In this document: piece by piece, positions 9,245 to 18,027 of the stretch
Position numbering within the stretch: the stretch's first letter is position 1
Layout: every line of letters begins with the position of its first letter
Assembly: GCF_003319175.1 (NCBI RefSeq)
Contig: NZ_QOHK01000001.1
Coordinates: 620,001-684,000 of the forward strand
Direction: 5' to 3'
From: Blastococcus sp. TF02-8
GTDB lineage: Bacteria > Actinomycetota > Actinomycetes > Mycobacteriales > Geodermatophilaceae
Length of the DNA: 64,000 nucleotides
The notes under the pieces: generated by a model
Databases searched by the model: none
What the model was told of the DNA's origin: nothing
The model's input: only the letters and a program-made list of their open reading frames with translations
Position numbers and translations under genes: made by a program

Positions 9245-11974
9245 TCAGCGGCGGACGTCCACCGTCACCGTGTCGGTCGCGGTGACCGGGGCGCCGAAGC
9301 TGTCGGTCGTCGTCACCGTGCAGGTGAACCGCGCCGTCCCGACCGAGGTCGGGGTGCCCTGCAGCGCGATCGTCCCGTACGCACCGGCTCCGTAGTCGCG
9401 CGATCGGGCCTTCTGCAGCGAGCCCTGGTCGACCGCCAGCGTCAGCCCGCTGCCGCTGGTCGGTGCGCAGCCGTAGGTCAGGGAGCGACCGACGACCGTG
9501 CCGGTGCCGGCGTTGCCGAACTCGGCCATCAGCTTGACCGGCTTGCCGACCTTGGCCACGACGACCGGGCCGTGGTTGACGTCCTGCACCAGCTTCGTGG
9601 TGGTGGGGGGCGGAGTGACCACCACGTCGAACGTCATCGGATTGGACGTGTTGCCGGCCTTGTCGGTGGCCGTGCAGGTGACCCTCGTGGTGCCGATCGG
9701 GAACTGCGCACCCGGCGGCGGCGTGCAGTTCGCGGCCACCGCACCGTCGCGGGTGTCACCGGCGACGACCGTGTAGGGCACCTTCGCCCCGGCGACGCTG
9801 GTCGAGAACACCCGGACGGGGTCCTTGCCGGCGATGCGGGGTGCGAGCTGGTCGGCCGGCCGGGCGCCGAGCTTCGTCGGGTCGACGATGCCCCAGTAGG
9901 CCGGAGTCACCAGCAGGTCGTCGTCGAAGGGCAGCGGCGCCTCCCAGGGGCGGGCAGCGGGCCACGTCCGCAGCCAGCTCCGGGCGTTGCTGATGCCCCA
10001 GAAGGTCACCGACTCGATGGAGCCGGAGTGCTTCCGCAGCATCGAGAACAGGTCGCGGTAGTAGTAGCCGTTCTCCGTCTCCGACTCCGCCTGGTTCGTC
10101 ATGCCCGGGCGGTGCTGCGGCACGGTGCCGCTGCTGACGTCGGCGCCGTTGTTCTCCGCGGAGGTGCTGATGTCCAGCTCGGTGATGACCTGCAGCAGCG
10201 TCGGGTCGAGCTTCTCCACCGCGGTGAGCGAGTCGTCGAGCCACTGCACCGGACGCGCGAAGTCCATGTGCGCCTGGTGACCCACGCCGTCGATCGGCAC
10301 GCCCCGCTGCTTCAGCGCGGCGACGAGCTCGAGGTAGTCGGCCCGCTTCTCCGGCATCTCGGTGTTGTAGTCGTTGATGAAGAGCTTCTGCGTCGGGAAG
10401 TACTTGTCGGCGAGCCGGAAGGCGTCGTCGACGAAGGACTCACCGAGCACCTGGAACCAGCGGCTGTTGCGCATGTCGTGCGGGTTGGCGTTGTCGCTGT
10501 CGTCGATGACCTCGTTGACGACGTCGACGGCCCAGATCGGGCTGTTGCCGCTCGGGTACCGCGCGTTGACGTGGTCGGCGATCGCCTTGATGTGCGCCTC
10601 CATGCGGGCGCGCAGCAGCGCCTGGTCCGGGGCGCTGTCGGTCAGCGGGGTGCCGTCCTTGCGCGTGAAGAACCAGCCCGGCGTCTGCGAGTGCCAGACC
10701 AGGACGTGGTAGTAGACCTTCTCGCCGGTCTTGTCCGCGTAGTCGAGGAGCCGGTCGACGTTGGTGAAGTTGAACGTGCCCTCCGTCGGCTGGACGACCT
10801 CCGGCTTGCCGTCGTTCTCCGGGGTGAAGGCGTTGAAGTGCTTCTGGACCAGCTCCGAGGCGCGGCCCACGGTCTCGCGGGAGTCGATGGCCACGCCGAC
10901 GTGCTCGAAGCCCTGCGCGCCGAGCACGGTCCGGAGGCCCGGGACGTCCTGGATCGGCGTCTCCTGGAACTCGGCGATGGTGACGTCGTCGATGAGGAAG
11001 CTGACGTTCGCGTCGCCCTCGACGTAGAGCTGGGCCTTGTCGACCGGGGAACCGAGCGTGTAGCGGCCGGTGATCCTGGTCCACGCGCCGGAGGTGACCA
11101 CCGCGCTGGCGCCGGGCACGTTGTCGTAGCCGGTGGCGGTGCCGGCCCGGTCACGCTGGACGGATGCCTTGAGGGACGCCGGGACGGTCTGCCCCGGGGC
11201 GAGCTTGGCCCAGAACGAGACCTGGGTGGTCTTCCCGACCGCGACGCTCCTCGTGATGTCGAGGGTCGGGCCCTGCCAGCCCTGGAGGCGGTTGGTGGAC
11301 AGCAGGCTCGCGGAGCCGCCGTGCGCGTCGCTGCTGGTGACCTCGACCTTGGCGTCCCCCCGCGGCCCCCAGCCCTGCAGCCCGCTCTCGAAGTCGGTGC
11401 CGACCGGCTGAATCGTGCCCGGCTGCGTCGGTGCCGAGGCCTCGCCCACGATCTTCACGTCGTCGACGAAGAAGCTCTGCGTCGCGTCGGGGCTCTCCAG
11501 GTAGACCTCGAGGCCGCTGTTCGCGGTGGCGAACGTGTAGCTGCCGGCCACCTTGGTCCAGCCGCTCTCGCTGACCGCGACCTGCCAGGCGACGGTGTCG
11601 TAGGCGTCGGAACCCCCGGTCGGGGTGCGCTTGACGCTCAGTGTGACCTGGTCGGTCCCGGAACCGGCCGGCAGCTTGACCCAGCTCTCGATGGTGTAGG
11701 TCCCGGCGGGCATGACCTTGGTGGCGTCGAGCCCCGGCCCCTCCCAGCTCTGGGTCCGGCCGGTGACGGCGAGGCTCTGCGCGCCGGTGCGGGCGGCCTC
11801 CGTGCTGATGGCCACCTTCGCCCCACCGCGGCCGTACCAGCCGCCCGTGCCGTTCTCGAACCCCGTCTCGTGGACGGTGGCCGGAGCGGCCGACGCGACC
11901 GGCGCCCCGAGCACCGCCAGCCCTGTGGTCATGCCGAGGACGAGTCCTCCGGCGGCCAGACGACGACCTGACAT
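9245..11974 (-). CDS. Secreted multidomain GH10 endo-beta-1,4-xylanase
   Basis: A 909-residue exported enzyme. It has a Sec signal peptide (RRLAAGGLVLGMTTGLAVLG, cleavage after ASA), two CBM4/9/22-like carbohydrate-binding modules (about 33-175 and 190-333; both carry a WxGP motif and end in FFVDDVKI or FLIDDVTI), and a GH10 barrel (about 340-705) with acid/base Glu about 488 in DVVNEVIDD and nucleophile Glu about 599 in ITELDIS. A HYR-type Ig domain (GTTRVTCTATDKAGN) and a C-terminal Ig-like domain follow. ATG 11974 has GAGGGG five bases upstream; an in-frame GTG lies at 11980. It interrupts the conserved sigma-factor neighbourhood and is probably a niche-specific insertion for plant hemicellulose degradation. 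Confidence 0.93.
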   Translation of the reverse strand: MSGRRLAAGGLVLGMTTGLAVLGAPVASAAPATVHETGFENGTGGWYGRGGAKVAISTEAARTGAQSLAVTGRTQSWEGPGLDATKVMPAGTYTIESWVKLPAGSGTDQVTLSVKRTPTGGSDAYDTVAWQVAVSESGWTKVAGSYTFATANSGLEVYLESPDATQSFFVDDVKIVGEASAPTQPGTIQPVGTDFESGLQGWGPRGDAKVEVTSSDAHGGSASLLSTNRLQGWQGPTLDITRSVAVGKTTQVSFWAKLAPGQTVPASLKASVQRDRAGTATGYDNVPGASAVVTSGAWTRITGRYTLGSPVDKAQLYVEGDANVSFLIDDVTIAEFQETPIQDVPGLRTVLGAQGFEHVGVAIDSRETVGRASELVQKHFNAFTPENDGKPEVVQPTEGTFNFTNVDRLLDYADKTGEKVYYHVLVWHSQTPGWFFTRKDGTPLTDSAPDQALLRARMEAHIKAIADHVNARYPSGNSPIWAVDVVNEVIDDSDNANPHDMRNSRWFQVLGESFVDDAFRLADKYFPTQKLFINDYNTEMPEKRADYLELVAALKQRGVPIDGVGHQAHMDFARPVQWLDDSLTAVEKLDPTLLQVITELDISTSAENNGADVSSGTVPQHRPGMTNQAESETENGYYYRDLFSMLRKHSGSIESVTFWGISNARSWLRTWPAARPWEAPLPFDDDLLVTPAYWGIVDPTKLGARPADQLAPRIAGKDPVRVFSTSVAGAKVPYTVVAGDTRDGAVAANCTPPPGAQFPIGTTRVTCTATDKAGNTSNPMTFDVVVTPPPTTTKLVQDVNHGPVVVAKVGKPVKLMAEFGNAGTGTVVGRSLTYGCAPTSGSGLTLAVDQGSLQKARSRDYGAGAYGTIALQGTPTSVGTARFTCTVTTTDSFGAPVTATDTVTVDVRR

Positions 11975-12047
11975 GTGCACCCCTCGCGACCGGTGGCGGA
12001 ACGTTCCGAGTCAATCCGGAGGGAGTGAAGCCAGTCACTCTCGGTTG

Positions 12048-12080
12048 CGTCAACGTTTTCCATGGTTTTCGAAACTCTCG
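12048..12080 (-). promoter_or_regulatory. Candidate operator/promoter region of the xylanase gene
   Basis: This is an unusually AT-rich patch between the divergent xylanase and dtd genes. It holds the near-palindrome GTTTTCGAAAC (12065-12075) overlapping CGAAACTCTCG (12070-12080), which differs by one base from the CGAAACTTTCG element I recall upstream of Streptomyces xylanase genes. TTGACG on the minus strand (12048-12053) could be a -35 box. A carbohydrate-responsive repressor is the obvious guess; no such gene is in the window. Confidence 0.4.
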
Positions 12081-12118
12081 TGCACGACCGATCGGGGGCG
12101 GCGAGGGAGGATGACCAG

Positions 12119-12550
12119 GTGAGAGCCGTGGTGAGCCGGGTCGGTACAGCCGCTGTAACCGTGGCGGGCGAGGTGGTCGGCGAGATCGGTGCCGGGCTGC
12201 TGTCACTGGTCGGAGTGGGCCGCGACGACGACGTCGCCGCCGCGCACGCCCTGGCCCGCAAGATCCACGAGCTGCGCATCTTCTCCGGTCAGGGCGGTCA
12301 GGTGTCGGCCGCCGACCTGGGTCTTCCGGTGCTCGTCGTCAGCCAGTTCACGCTGTACGCCGACACTCGCAAGGGCCGCCGTCCCTCGTGGCAGGACGCC
12401 GCTCCCGGCGAGCTCGCCGAGCCCCTGGTCGAGGAGGTCGTCGCCGAGCTCCGCCGTCGCGGCGCGAGCGTGGCGACAGGCCGTTTCGGCGCGAGCATGA
12501 CGGTGACCTCGGCGAACGAGGGCCCGATGACGCTGCTCCTGGAGGTCTGA
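12119..12550 (+). CDS. dtd: D-aminoacyl-tRNA deacylase
   Basis: A 143-residue protein that frees D-amino acids from mischarged tRNAs. The two signature motifs are present: SQFTLYADTRKGRRPSW (the SQxTL active-site strand) and the C-terminal ANEGPMTLLLEV (the cross-subunit GP loop, usually NxGPVT). Length matches the family. GTG 12119 is chosen because MRAVVSRV is the normal N-terminus and GGGAGG lies eight bases before it; an ATG at 12062 adds non-conserved residues. It is not at this position in mycobacteria, so it is an addition to the conserved block, like the neighbouring xylanase. Confidence 0.93.
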   Translation: MRAVVSRVGTAAVTVAGEVVGEIGAGLLSLVGVGRDDDVAAAHALARKIHELRIFSGQGGQVSAADLGLPVLVVSQFTLYADTRKGRRPSWQDAAPGELAEPLVEEVVAELRRRGASVATGRFGASMTVTSANEGPMTLLLEV

Positions 12551-12660
12551 GCCCGCGACACGCCGTCGTCCGGAATCACATGTCTGGAACTCGTGAGCGT
12601 CGGGTACCGCAGGGTGACCGAAGACACTCCCTGCCGGTTTGCTGTGAAGGCCGGGTTCCT

Positions 12661-12687
12661 GGAACACAGGGCCCCCTGGCGACCGTT
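12661..12687 (+). promoter_or_regulatory. Possible ECF-type (SigH/SigE/SigR-like) promoter upstream of sigB
   Basis: GGAAC at 12661-12665 and GTTG from 12685 are separated by 19 bases, close to the GGAAY-N16-19-GTT pattern of stress ECF sigma factors. Mycobacterial sigB is transcribed from such a promoter. Short motifs like this occur by chance, so this is tentative. Confidence 0.35.
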
Positions 12688-12832
12688 GTGCAGGGCGTAC
12701 CACACCGGACAGAGAAGGGCGGAGCCGGCCGGAGACCCCGCAGCCGACCCCCGCTGAACGCCTGGATGACCACCCGCTGCACATCGACGCCGGCGGATGC
12801 ATCCGATTCCGAGGCAAGGACGAAGACCCATC

Positions 12833-13819
12833 GTGACGCTGCTGCAGTCTTCCACCACCGACACGCTCGACGTGCGCTCCCCCCGCCGCGAGCCCGACGC
12901 CAGCGGCCTGGTGTCCACCGACCTCGTGCGCGTCTACCTGAACACCATCGGCAAGACCGCCCTGCTCACCGCCGAGCAGGAGGTGGAGCTGGCCAAGCGG
13001 ATCGAGGCCGGCCTCTACGCCCAGCGGCTGCTGGACGAGAAGAAGGACCTCACCGCCGCGCGCAAGCGCGACTACAAGATCCTCGCCACCGACGGCAAGG
13101 CGGCGAAGGCCCACCTGCTGGAGGCCAACCTCCGGCTCGTCGTCTCGGTGGCCAAGCGCTACACCGGCCACGGCATGACGTTCCTGGACCTCATCCAGGA
13201 AGGGAACGTCGGCCTCATCCGCGCCGTGGAGAAGTTCGACTACACCAAGGGCTTCAAGTTCTCGACCTACGCCACGTGGTGGATCCGGCAGGCGATCACC
13301 CGCGCGATGGCCGACTCGGGGCGCACGATCCGGCTGCCCGTCCACCTGGCCGAGCAGGTCAACAAGGTCGTCCGCACCCGCCGTCGCATGCACCAGGAGC
13401 TCGAGCGCGAGCCCACCGCCGAGGAGCTGGGGCTCGAGCTGGACATGCCCGAGGAGCGCATCACGGAGCTGCTCGAGTACAGCCGGGACCTGGTCAGCCT
13501 CGATCAGACCGTCGGCACCGACGAGGAGTCCCGGCTGGGTGACTTCATCGAGGACGCCGACGCGGCGGTCGCCGAGGACGCCGTCGCCTTCCAGATGATG
13601 AAGGGCGACGTCCGGCACGTCCTGGACACCCTCGAGGAGCGCGAGCGGGACGTCGTCGTCCTCCGCTTCGGCCTCGACGGCGGGCAGCCCCGGACGCTGG
13701 AGCAGATCGGCAAGCAGTTCGGCCTGTCCCGCGAGCGGGTCCGGCAGATCGAGCGCGAGACGATGGCCAAGCTGCGCGACCCGCAGCGCGCCGACGCCCT
13801 GCGCGACTACCTCGCCTGA
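12833..13819 (+). CDS. sigB: RNA polymerase sigma factor SigB (group 2, principal-like)
   Basis: A 328-residue sigma factor lacking the long N-terminal extension of SigA. Region 1.2 is [21 protein letters not shown]; region 2 is [17 protein letters not shown] and [20 protein letters not shown]; region 4 ends [24 protein letters not shown]. Sequence in regions 2 and 4 is nearly SigA-like, so promoter recognition should overlap. SigB serves stress and stationary phase in mycobacteria. GTG 12833 is preferred to ATG 12797 because the extra residues ([11 protein letters not shown]) look untranslated; the ribosome binding site is weak in both cases. A strong terminator follows. Confidence 0.92.
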   Translation: MTLLQSSTTDTLDVRSPRREPDASGLVSTDLVRVYLNTIGKTALLTAEQEVELAKRIEAGLYAQRLLDEKKDLTAARKRDYKILATDGKAAKAHLLEANLRLVVSVAKRYTGHGMTFLDLIQEGNVGLIRAVEKFDYTKGFKFSTYATWWIRQAITRAMADSGRTIRLPVHLAEQVNKVVRTRRRMHQELEREPTAEELGLELDMPEERITELLEYSRDLVSLDQTVGTDEESRLGDFIEDADAAVAEDAVAFQMMKGDVRHVLDTLEERERDVVVLRFGLDGGQPRTLEQIGKQFGLSRERVRQIERETMAKLRDPQRADALRDYLA

Positions 13820-13836
13820 CACAGCCCCCGCGAGCC

Positions 13837-13869
13837 GAGAGCCCGTCCCCGACCCGGGGGCGGGCTCTC
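13837..13869 (+). terminator. Intrinsic terminator-like hairpin after sigB
   Basis: A 14-bp stem (13837-13850 with 13856-13869, one wobble pair) with a 5-nt loop starts 17 bases after the sigB stop. No T-run follows. Confidence 0.75.
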
Positions 13870-13895
13870 CGCGTCGATGACGATCAGTCGAAGGA

Positions 13896-13964
13896 CCCCG
13901 TCCCTCTCACCACTCGCACGCTCGCAGTGAGCCTCCGGACGGGGCGGTCACGGTGAGGGGGACG
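13896..13964 (-). terminator. Competing inverted repeats downstream of the acetyltransferase gene
   Basis: CGTCCCTCTCACC (13899-13911) can pair with GGTGAGGGGGACG (13952-13964), 12 of 13 positions. Alternatively CCCCGTCC (13896-13903) pairs perfectly with GGACGGGG (13937-13944). They lie just past the stop of the minus-strand gene and could terminate it. The long loops make this uncertain. Confidence 0.35.
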
Positions 13965-13969
13965 ACGCC

Positions 13970-16681
13970 CTAGACGGGCGAGCGCATGCGCCGAGGGCCC
14001 GGGTCGACGCGGGCGGTCGGCGGGCCCACGACCGCGGTGCCGCCGGCGACGACGAGCGAGCGACCGCCGTGCCACGGATCCGGCGGGCCGACGATCACCG
14101 GCTCCAGCGTCAGCCGCAGCACCTCCGGCAGGTCGTCGGCCAGTCGCGCCACGCGCAGGAGCAGGTCCTCGAGCGCCCCGGTGTCGACCGGTTCCGACCC
14201 GCGCCACCCGTTGAGCAGCGGCCACGCCCGCGGGGCGCGGACCAGCTCGGCGGCGTCGAGATCGGTCAACGGCAGGGTGCGGAAGGCCCGGTCGCCCAGG
14301 AGCTCGGTCGCCACTCCCCCGACGCCGAAGCTCACCAGGGCGCCGAACGAGGGGTCGTCGACGATCTCCACGACCGTCGCGACGCCGGGAGCCGCCATCT
14401 CCTGCACGATCACCGGGTCGCCCGACGGGATGGCCGTGAACGCACTGCGCACCGCCTGGGCGTCCCGCAGGTCCAGCCGGACGCCACCGAGGTCGGAGCG
14501 GTGCCGCAGCCACGGGGCGGTGGACTTCAGGACCACCGGGTAGCCGATCTGCTCGGCGGCGGCCACCGCCGACTCCGCGTCCGTGACCGTGCGGGTGCCC
14601 AGCAGCGGGACCCCGTAGGCGCTGAGCAGGGCCATCAGCTCGTCGTCGTGCAGTTCCCGTCCGGCGGGGTCCTCGACCAGGGCGCCGCGCACCACTTGCT
14701 GCGCCGCCGCCTCGTCGACGTCGGGGAGCTCGGGCACCTCGCCGACCGGACGCCGCCGCCACTCCGCGTACTCCACGGCCTTCGCCAGCGAGATCACCGC
14801 CCGCTCCGGCGTCGAGTACGACGGGACCGACCCCCGCGCGGCCACCCCGTGCTCGTCCAGGACGGCCAGCTCCTCGGGGACCCCCTCGGTCGAGAGGAAG
14901 CTGGCCACGACCGGCTTGGTCGAGTTCCGCGCCACGTCGCGGAGTGCGGGCCCGAACTCGGCGGAGCCGGCCATGAGCGGCGGGAGGAAGACGGCCACCA
15001 CGGCGTCGACGGCGTCGTCGTCCACGGCCTCCTGCAGCGCGGCGCGGAAGTCCTCCGGCGTGCCGGTCACCCCGATGTCGACCGGCTCCTCGCTGGCGAG
15101 TGCCAGCCCCTCCTCCAGCACGGCGTCGGCGACGAGCCAGCCGATGGCCGTGGAGTTGCCGACGACGGCGACGCGGCGCCCCTCGGGCAGCGGCTGGTAG
15201 GCCAGCAGCGTGCCGACGTCGAACATCTGCGCCACGGTCTCCACGCGGATGACGCCGGCGGAGGCGAACAGCGCGGCCACGGACTGCTCGGGCACCGCCA
15301 CGGAGGTGCCGGCGAGTCCCCGGGTGACCTGCACGTGCCGGCCGCTCTTCACCGCGACGACCGGCTTGGTGCGCCCGACGGTGCGGGCCAGCCGGGCGAA
15401 CTTGCGCGGGTTGCCGAAGCTCTCCAGGTGGAGCAGGACGACCTCGGTGCCGGGATCGGTGGCCCAGTACTGCAGCAGGTCGTTGCCGCTCACGTCGGCC
15501 CGGTTGCCGGCCGAGACGAAGGTCGACAGCCCCAGGTTGCGGCTCCGGGCGCGCTCGAGCAGGGCGACGCCGAGCGAGCCGGACTGCGCGAAGAAGCCGA
15601 CGCGCCCGCGGGCGGGGACCATCGGCGCGAGGCTGGCGTTGAGCCGGACCTCGGGGTCGGTGTTCACCACACCCAGGCAGTTGGGGCCCACGACCCGCAT
15701 CCCCGAGGCGCGGGCGGCCGCGACCAGCTCCCGCTCGCGGGCGCGCCCCTCCGGCCCCGCCTCGCCGAATCCACCGGAGACGACGACGAGCCCGCGCACC
15801 CGCTTGCGACGGCACGCCTCGACGACCCCGGCCACCTCCTCGGCCGGCACCGCCAGGACCGCCAGGTCGACGTCGTCGGGGATCTCCTCGATGGACGCGT
15901 AGGCGGGTACGCCCCGCACGTGTCGTGCGCCGGGGTTCACCGGGTACACCGGCCCGGCGAAGCCGTAGTCGAGCAGGTGGCGGAGCAGCGCGTTCCCGAT
16001 CTTGTTCTCGTCGTTGCTGGCGCCCACCACGGCGACCGACGACGGCGTGAGCAGCCGGCCGATGGAGCGCGACTCGCTGCGCTGCTCGCGCTCGTAGGCG
16101 ACGGCGAGGGCGTCCTCGGTCTGCTCGATCGGGAACGTCAGGTGGACCACGCCGTCCTCGTAGGACCGCTCGGCCTTGTACCCGGCGTCCCGGAAGACGC
16201 GGACCATCTTGCTGTTCTGCGCGAGGACCTCCGCGACGAAGCGCCGGATGCCGCGCTCCCGGCCGGCGGCGGCCAGGTGCTCGAGCAGCACCGAGCCCAG
16301 GCCGCGCCCCTGGTGGGCGTCCTCGACCAGGAAGGCCACCTCGGCGTCGTCGGTGCCGGGGTACCGGTCGTAGCGGCCCACGGCGATGACCTGCTCGCCG
16401 AGCAGGATGACGAACGCCACGCGCTTGTCGTGGTCGACGTGGGTGAACCGGTGCAGGTCCTTGTCCGAGAGCCGCTTCATCGGCCCGAAGAACCGGTAGT
16501 AGCGGGTCTGGTCGCTGCTGCGCTCCATCAGCCCGGTCAGCCCGTCGGCGTCGTCGGGGCAGATCGGCCGCAGGTGCACCGTCCCGCCGTCGGCGGCGAC
16601 GATGTCGGCCTCCCAGTGCGGCGGCGGCGTGGGCCGGGCCTCGTCGTCGGTGTCGGTGGGCGGGGTCGGCTGTTCAGTCAC
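13970..16681 (-). CDS. pat: Pat-like protein lysine acetyltransferase: GNAT domain fused to an acyl-CoA synthetase-like (ADP-forming type) module
   Basis: A 903-residue protein. An N-terminal GNAT domain (about 25-190) carries the acetyl-CoA loop in DAHQGRGLGSVLLEHLA. It is followed by a CoA-binding fold (from about 205, SSVAVVGASNDENKIGNALL), ligase-like domains (about 345-620) and an ATP-grasp domain (about 680-900, VVLKSTAPWLRHRSDLGGVRL). The segment where active ADP-forming synthetases have a SHTGAL phosphohistidine reads GLAGTSVAVPEQ, so the synthetase part is probably a catalytically dead sensor, as described for Salmonella Pat. It starts at GTG 16679-16681 and overlaps the acuC stop by eight bases, implying translational coupling. 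The likely role is acetylation of acetyl-CoA synthetase and other enzymes. Confidence 0.85.
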   Translation of the reverse strand: MTEQPTPPTDTDDEARPTPPPHWEADIVAADGGTVHLRPICPDDADGLTGLMERSSDQTRYYRFFGPMKRLSDKDLHRFTHVDHDKRVAFVILLGEQVIAVGRYDRYPGTDDAEVAFLVEDAHQGRGLGSVLLEHLAAAGRERGIRRFVAEVLAQNSKMVRVFRDAGYKAERSYEDGVVHLTFPIEQTEDALAVAYEREQRSESRSIGRLLTPSSVAVVGASNDENKIGNALLRHLLDYGFAGPVYPVNPGARHVRGVPAYASIEEIPDDVDLAVLAVPAEEVAGVVEACRRKRVRGLVVVSGGFGEAGPEGRARERELVAAARASGMRVVGPNCLGVVNTDPEVRLNASLAPMVPARGRVGFFAQSGSLGVALLERARSRNLGLSTFVSAGNRADVSGNDLLQYWATDPGTEVVLLHLESFGNPRKFARLARTVGRTKPVVAVKSGRHVQVTRGLAGTSVAVPEQSVAALFASAGVIRVETVAQMFDVGTLLAYQPLPEGRRVAVVGNSTAIGWLVADAVLEEGLALASEEPVDIGVTGTPEDFRAALQEAVDDDAVDAVVAVFLPPLMAGSAEFGPALRDVARNSTKPVVASFLSTEGVPEELAVLDEHGVAARGSVPSYSTPERAVISLAKAVEYAEWRRRPVGEVPELPDVDEAAAQQVVRGALVEDPAGRELHDDELMALLSAYGVPLLGTRTVTDAESAVAAAEQIGYPVVLKSTAPWLRHRSDLGGVRLDLRDAQAVRSAFTAIPSGDPVIVQEMAAPGVATVVEIVDDPSFGALVSFGVGGVATELLGDRAFRTLPLTDLDAAELVRAPRAWPLLNGWRGSEPVDTGALEDLLLRVARLADDLPEVLRLTLEPVIVGPPDPWHGGRSLVVAGGTAVVGPPTARVDPGPRRMRSPV

Positions 16682-17855
16682 GAGGGTCGTCCGGGTCCAG
16701 GCCGAAGTAGGGGAAGGCGGCGCGGCGGGTGCGCATGATGGCCCGGTCGACCCGGGACTCGGTGAAGGTGTCCCAGCGGGAGAAGCCGGTGTACCCGCCC
16801 TCGGTCATGTGCGTCGGCGGCCGGGCGCGCAGACCACGGCGGACGACGTCGTCCCGCCACGACTCCGGGATCTCGGTGGCCGGGCTCAGCGGCGTGCCGC
16901 TCGCCTCGGCGATCAGATGCGTCCAGGCGCGCGGGACGCAGCGGACCAGGCCGTAGCCGCCGCCGCCGAGGGCGACCCACCTGCCGTCGCAGAGCTGGTG
17001 GGCCAGCTCGTGCATCGCCTTGTAGCTGGCCCGCTGGCCGTCGACGGTCAGCGCGAGGTCGGCGAGCGGGTCCTCGTGGTGGGCGTCGCAGCCGCACTGG
17101 GTGACGATGATCTGCGGTTCGAACGCCTTGAGCACGCTGGGCACGACCGCGGTGAACGCGCGGAGCCAGGCCGAGTCGTCGGTGCCGTTGGGCAGGGCCA
17201 GGTTGACCGCGCTGCCCAGGGCCTTGTCGGGGTCACCGGTCTCCTCGGGGTACCCCGTGCCCGGGAACAGGGTCAGCGGCGTCTGGTGGATGCTCACGGT
17301 GAGCACCCGGGGGTCCTCGTAGAAGGCGGCCTGGACGCCGTCGCCGTGGTGGACGTCGAGGTCGACGTAGGCGATGCGCTGGTACCCCTGGGCCAGCAGC
17401 CAGGCGATCGCGACGGCGGCGTCGTTGAAGACGCAGAAGCCGGACGCGCTCGCGCGCATGGCGTGGTGCAGCCCCCCGGAGATGTTCACCGCGTGCTGCG
17501 CCGCCCCGGTGTGCACCTGCTGCGCCGCGAGCACGCTGCCGCCGGTGATCAGGGCTGCGGAGTCGTACATGCCGTCGAAGATGGGGTTGTCCGAGGTGCC
17601 CAGTCCGTGCCCGACGTCGGGGTCGGAGGGGGCCCTGCGCACCGCGTCGAGGTACTCCGCGTCGTGCACCAGGGTCAGCAGATCGGTGTCCGCCGGGGTC
17701 GGGGCCACGACCCGGAGCCGGTCGGTGGCCAGGACGCCCAGGCTGTCGGCCAGGCGCATCGTCAGGTCCAGCCGCACCGGGTGCAGCGGGTGGTCGCCGC
17801 CCATCGTGTAACCCAGCAGCGCGTCGTCCCAGACGACGGTGATCGAGTCGCTCAC
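16674..17855 (-). CDS. acuC: AcuC-type acetoin utilization/histone deacetylase family protein
   Basis: A 393-residue zinc-dependent deacylase of the HDAC fold. Motifs seen: LHHAMRASASGFCVFNDAAVA (active-site His-His region), YVDLDVHHGDGVQ (metal-binding Asp/His), TQCGCDAHHEDPLADL (second metal Asp) and LGGGGYG. Bacterial AcuC removes acetyl groups from acetyl-CoA synthetase. The start is GTG 17853-17855 with a GGAGGAGG site on the minus strand. Its end overlaps the start of the acetyltransferase gene, so writer and eraser of lysine acetylation are made from one transcript. The name acuC rests on family and context; acetoin use itself is not supported here. Confidence 0.88.
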   Translation of the reverse strand: MSDSITVVWDDALLGYTMGGDHPLHPVRLDLTMRLADSLGVLATDRLRVVAPTPADTDLLTLVHDAEYLDAVRRAPSDPDVGHGLGTSDNPIFDGMYDSAALITGGSVLAAQQVHTGAAQHAVNISGGLHHAMRASASGFCVFNDAAVAIAWLLAQGYQRIAYVDLDVHHGDGVQAAFYEDPRVLTVSIHQTPLTLFPGTGYPEETGDPDKALGSAVNLALPNGTDDSAWLRAFTAVVPSVLKAFEPQIIVTQCGCDAHHEDPLADLALTVDGQRASYKAMHELAHQLCDGRWVALGGGGYGLVRCVPRAWTHLIAEASGTPLSPATEIPESWRDDVVRRGLRARPPTHMTEGGYTGFSRWDTFTESRVDRAIMRTRRAAFPYFGLDPDDPRD

Positions 17856-17938
17856 GGGCCTCCTCCCCTGCCGGCGCCGCCGGGCGCCCGCTCGAGCCGG
17901 ACGCTACCGGGTCGGCGGAACGGCGGGGCTGCGGCGAG

Positions 17939-17975
17939 GCCACCCCGAGGAGGGCCGCGCCACCCCGCGGAGGGC
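17939..17975. repeat. Imperfect 20-bp-period direct repeat upstream of ideR
   Basis: Two copies of a 17-base unit (17939-17955 and 17959-17975) match at 16 of 17 positions. They lie just before the likely -10 box of ideR and could be either a duplicated protein-binding site or a simple GC-rich duplication. Confidence 0.5.
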
Positions 17976-18027
17976 GGACCTGGGGAGTTCGGCCCCGTAG
18001 ACTGACCGCCGACACGGAGGAGTACTG

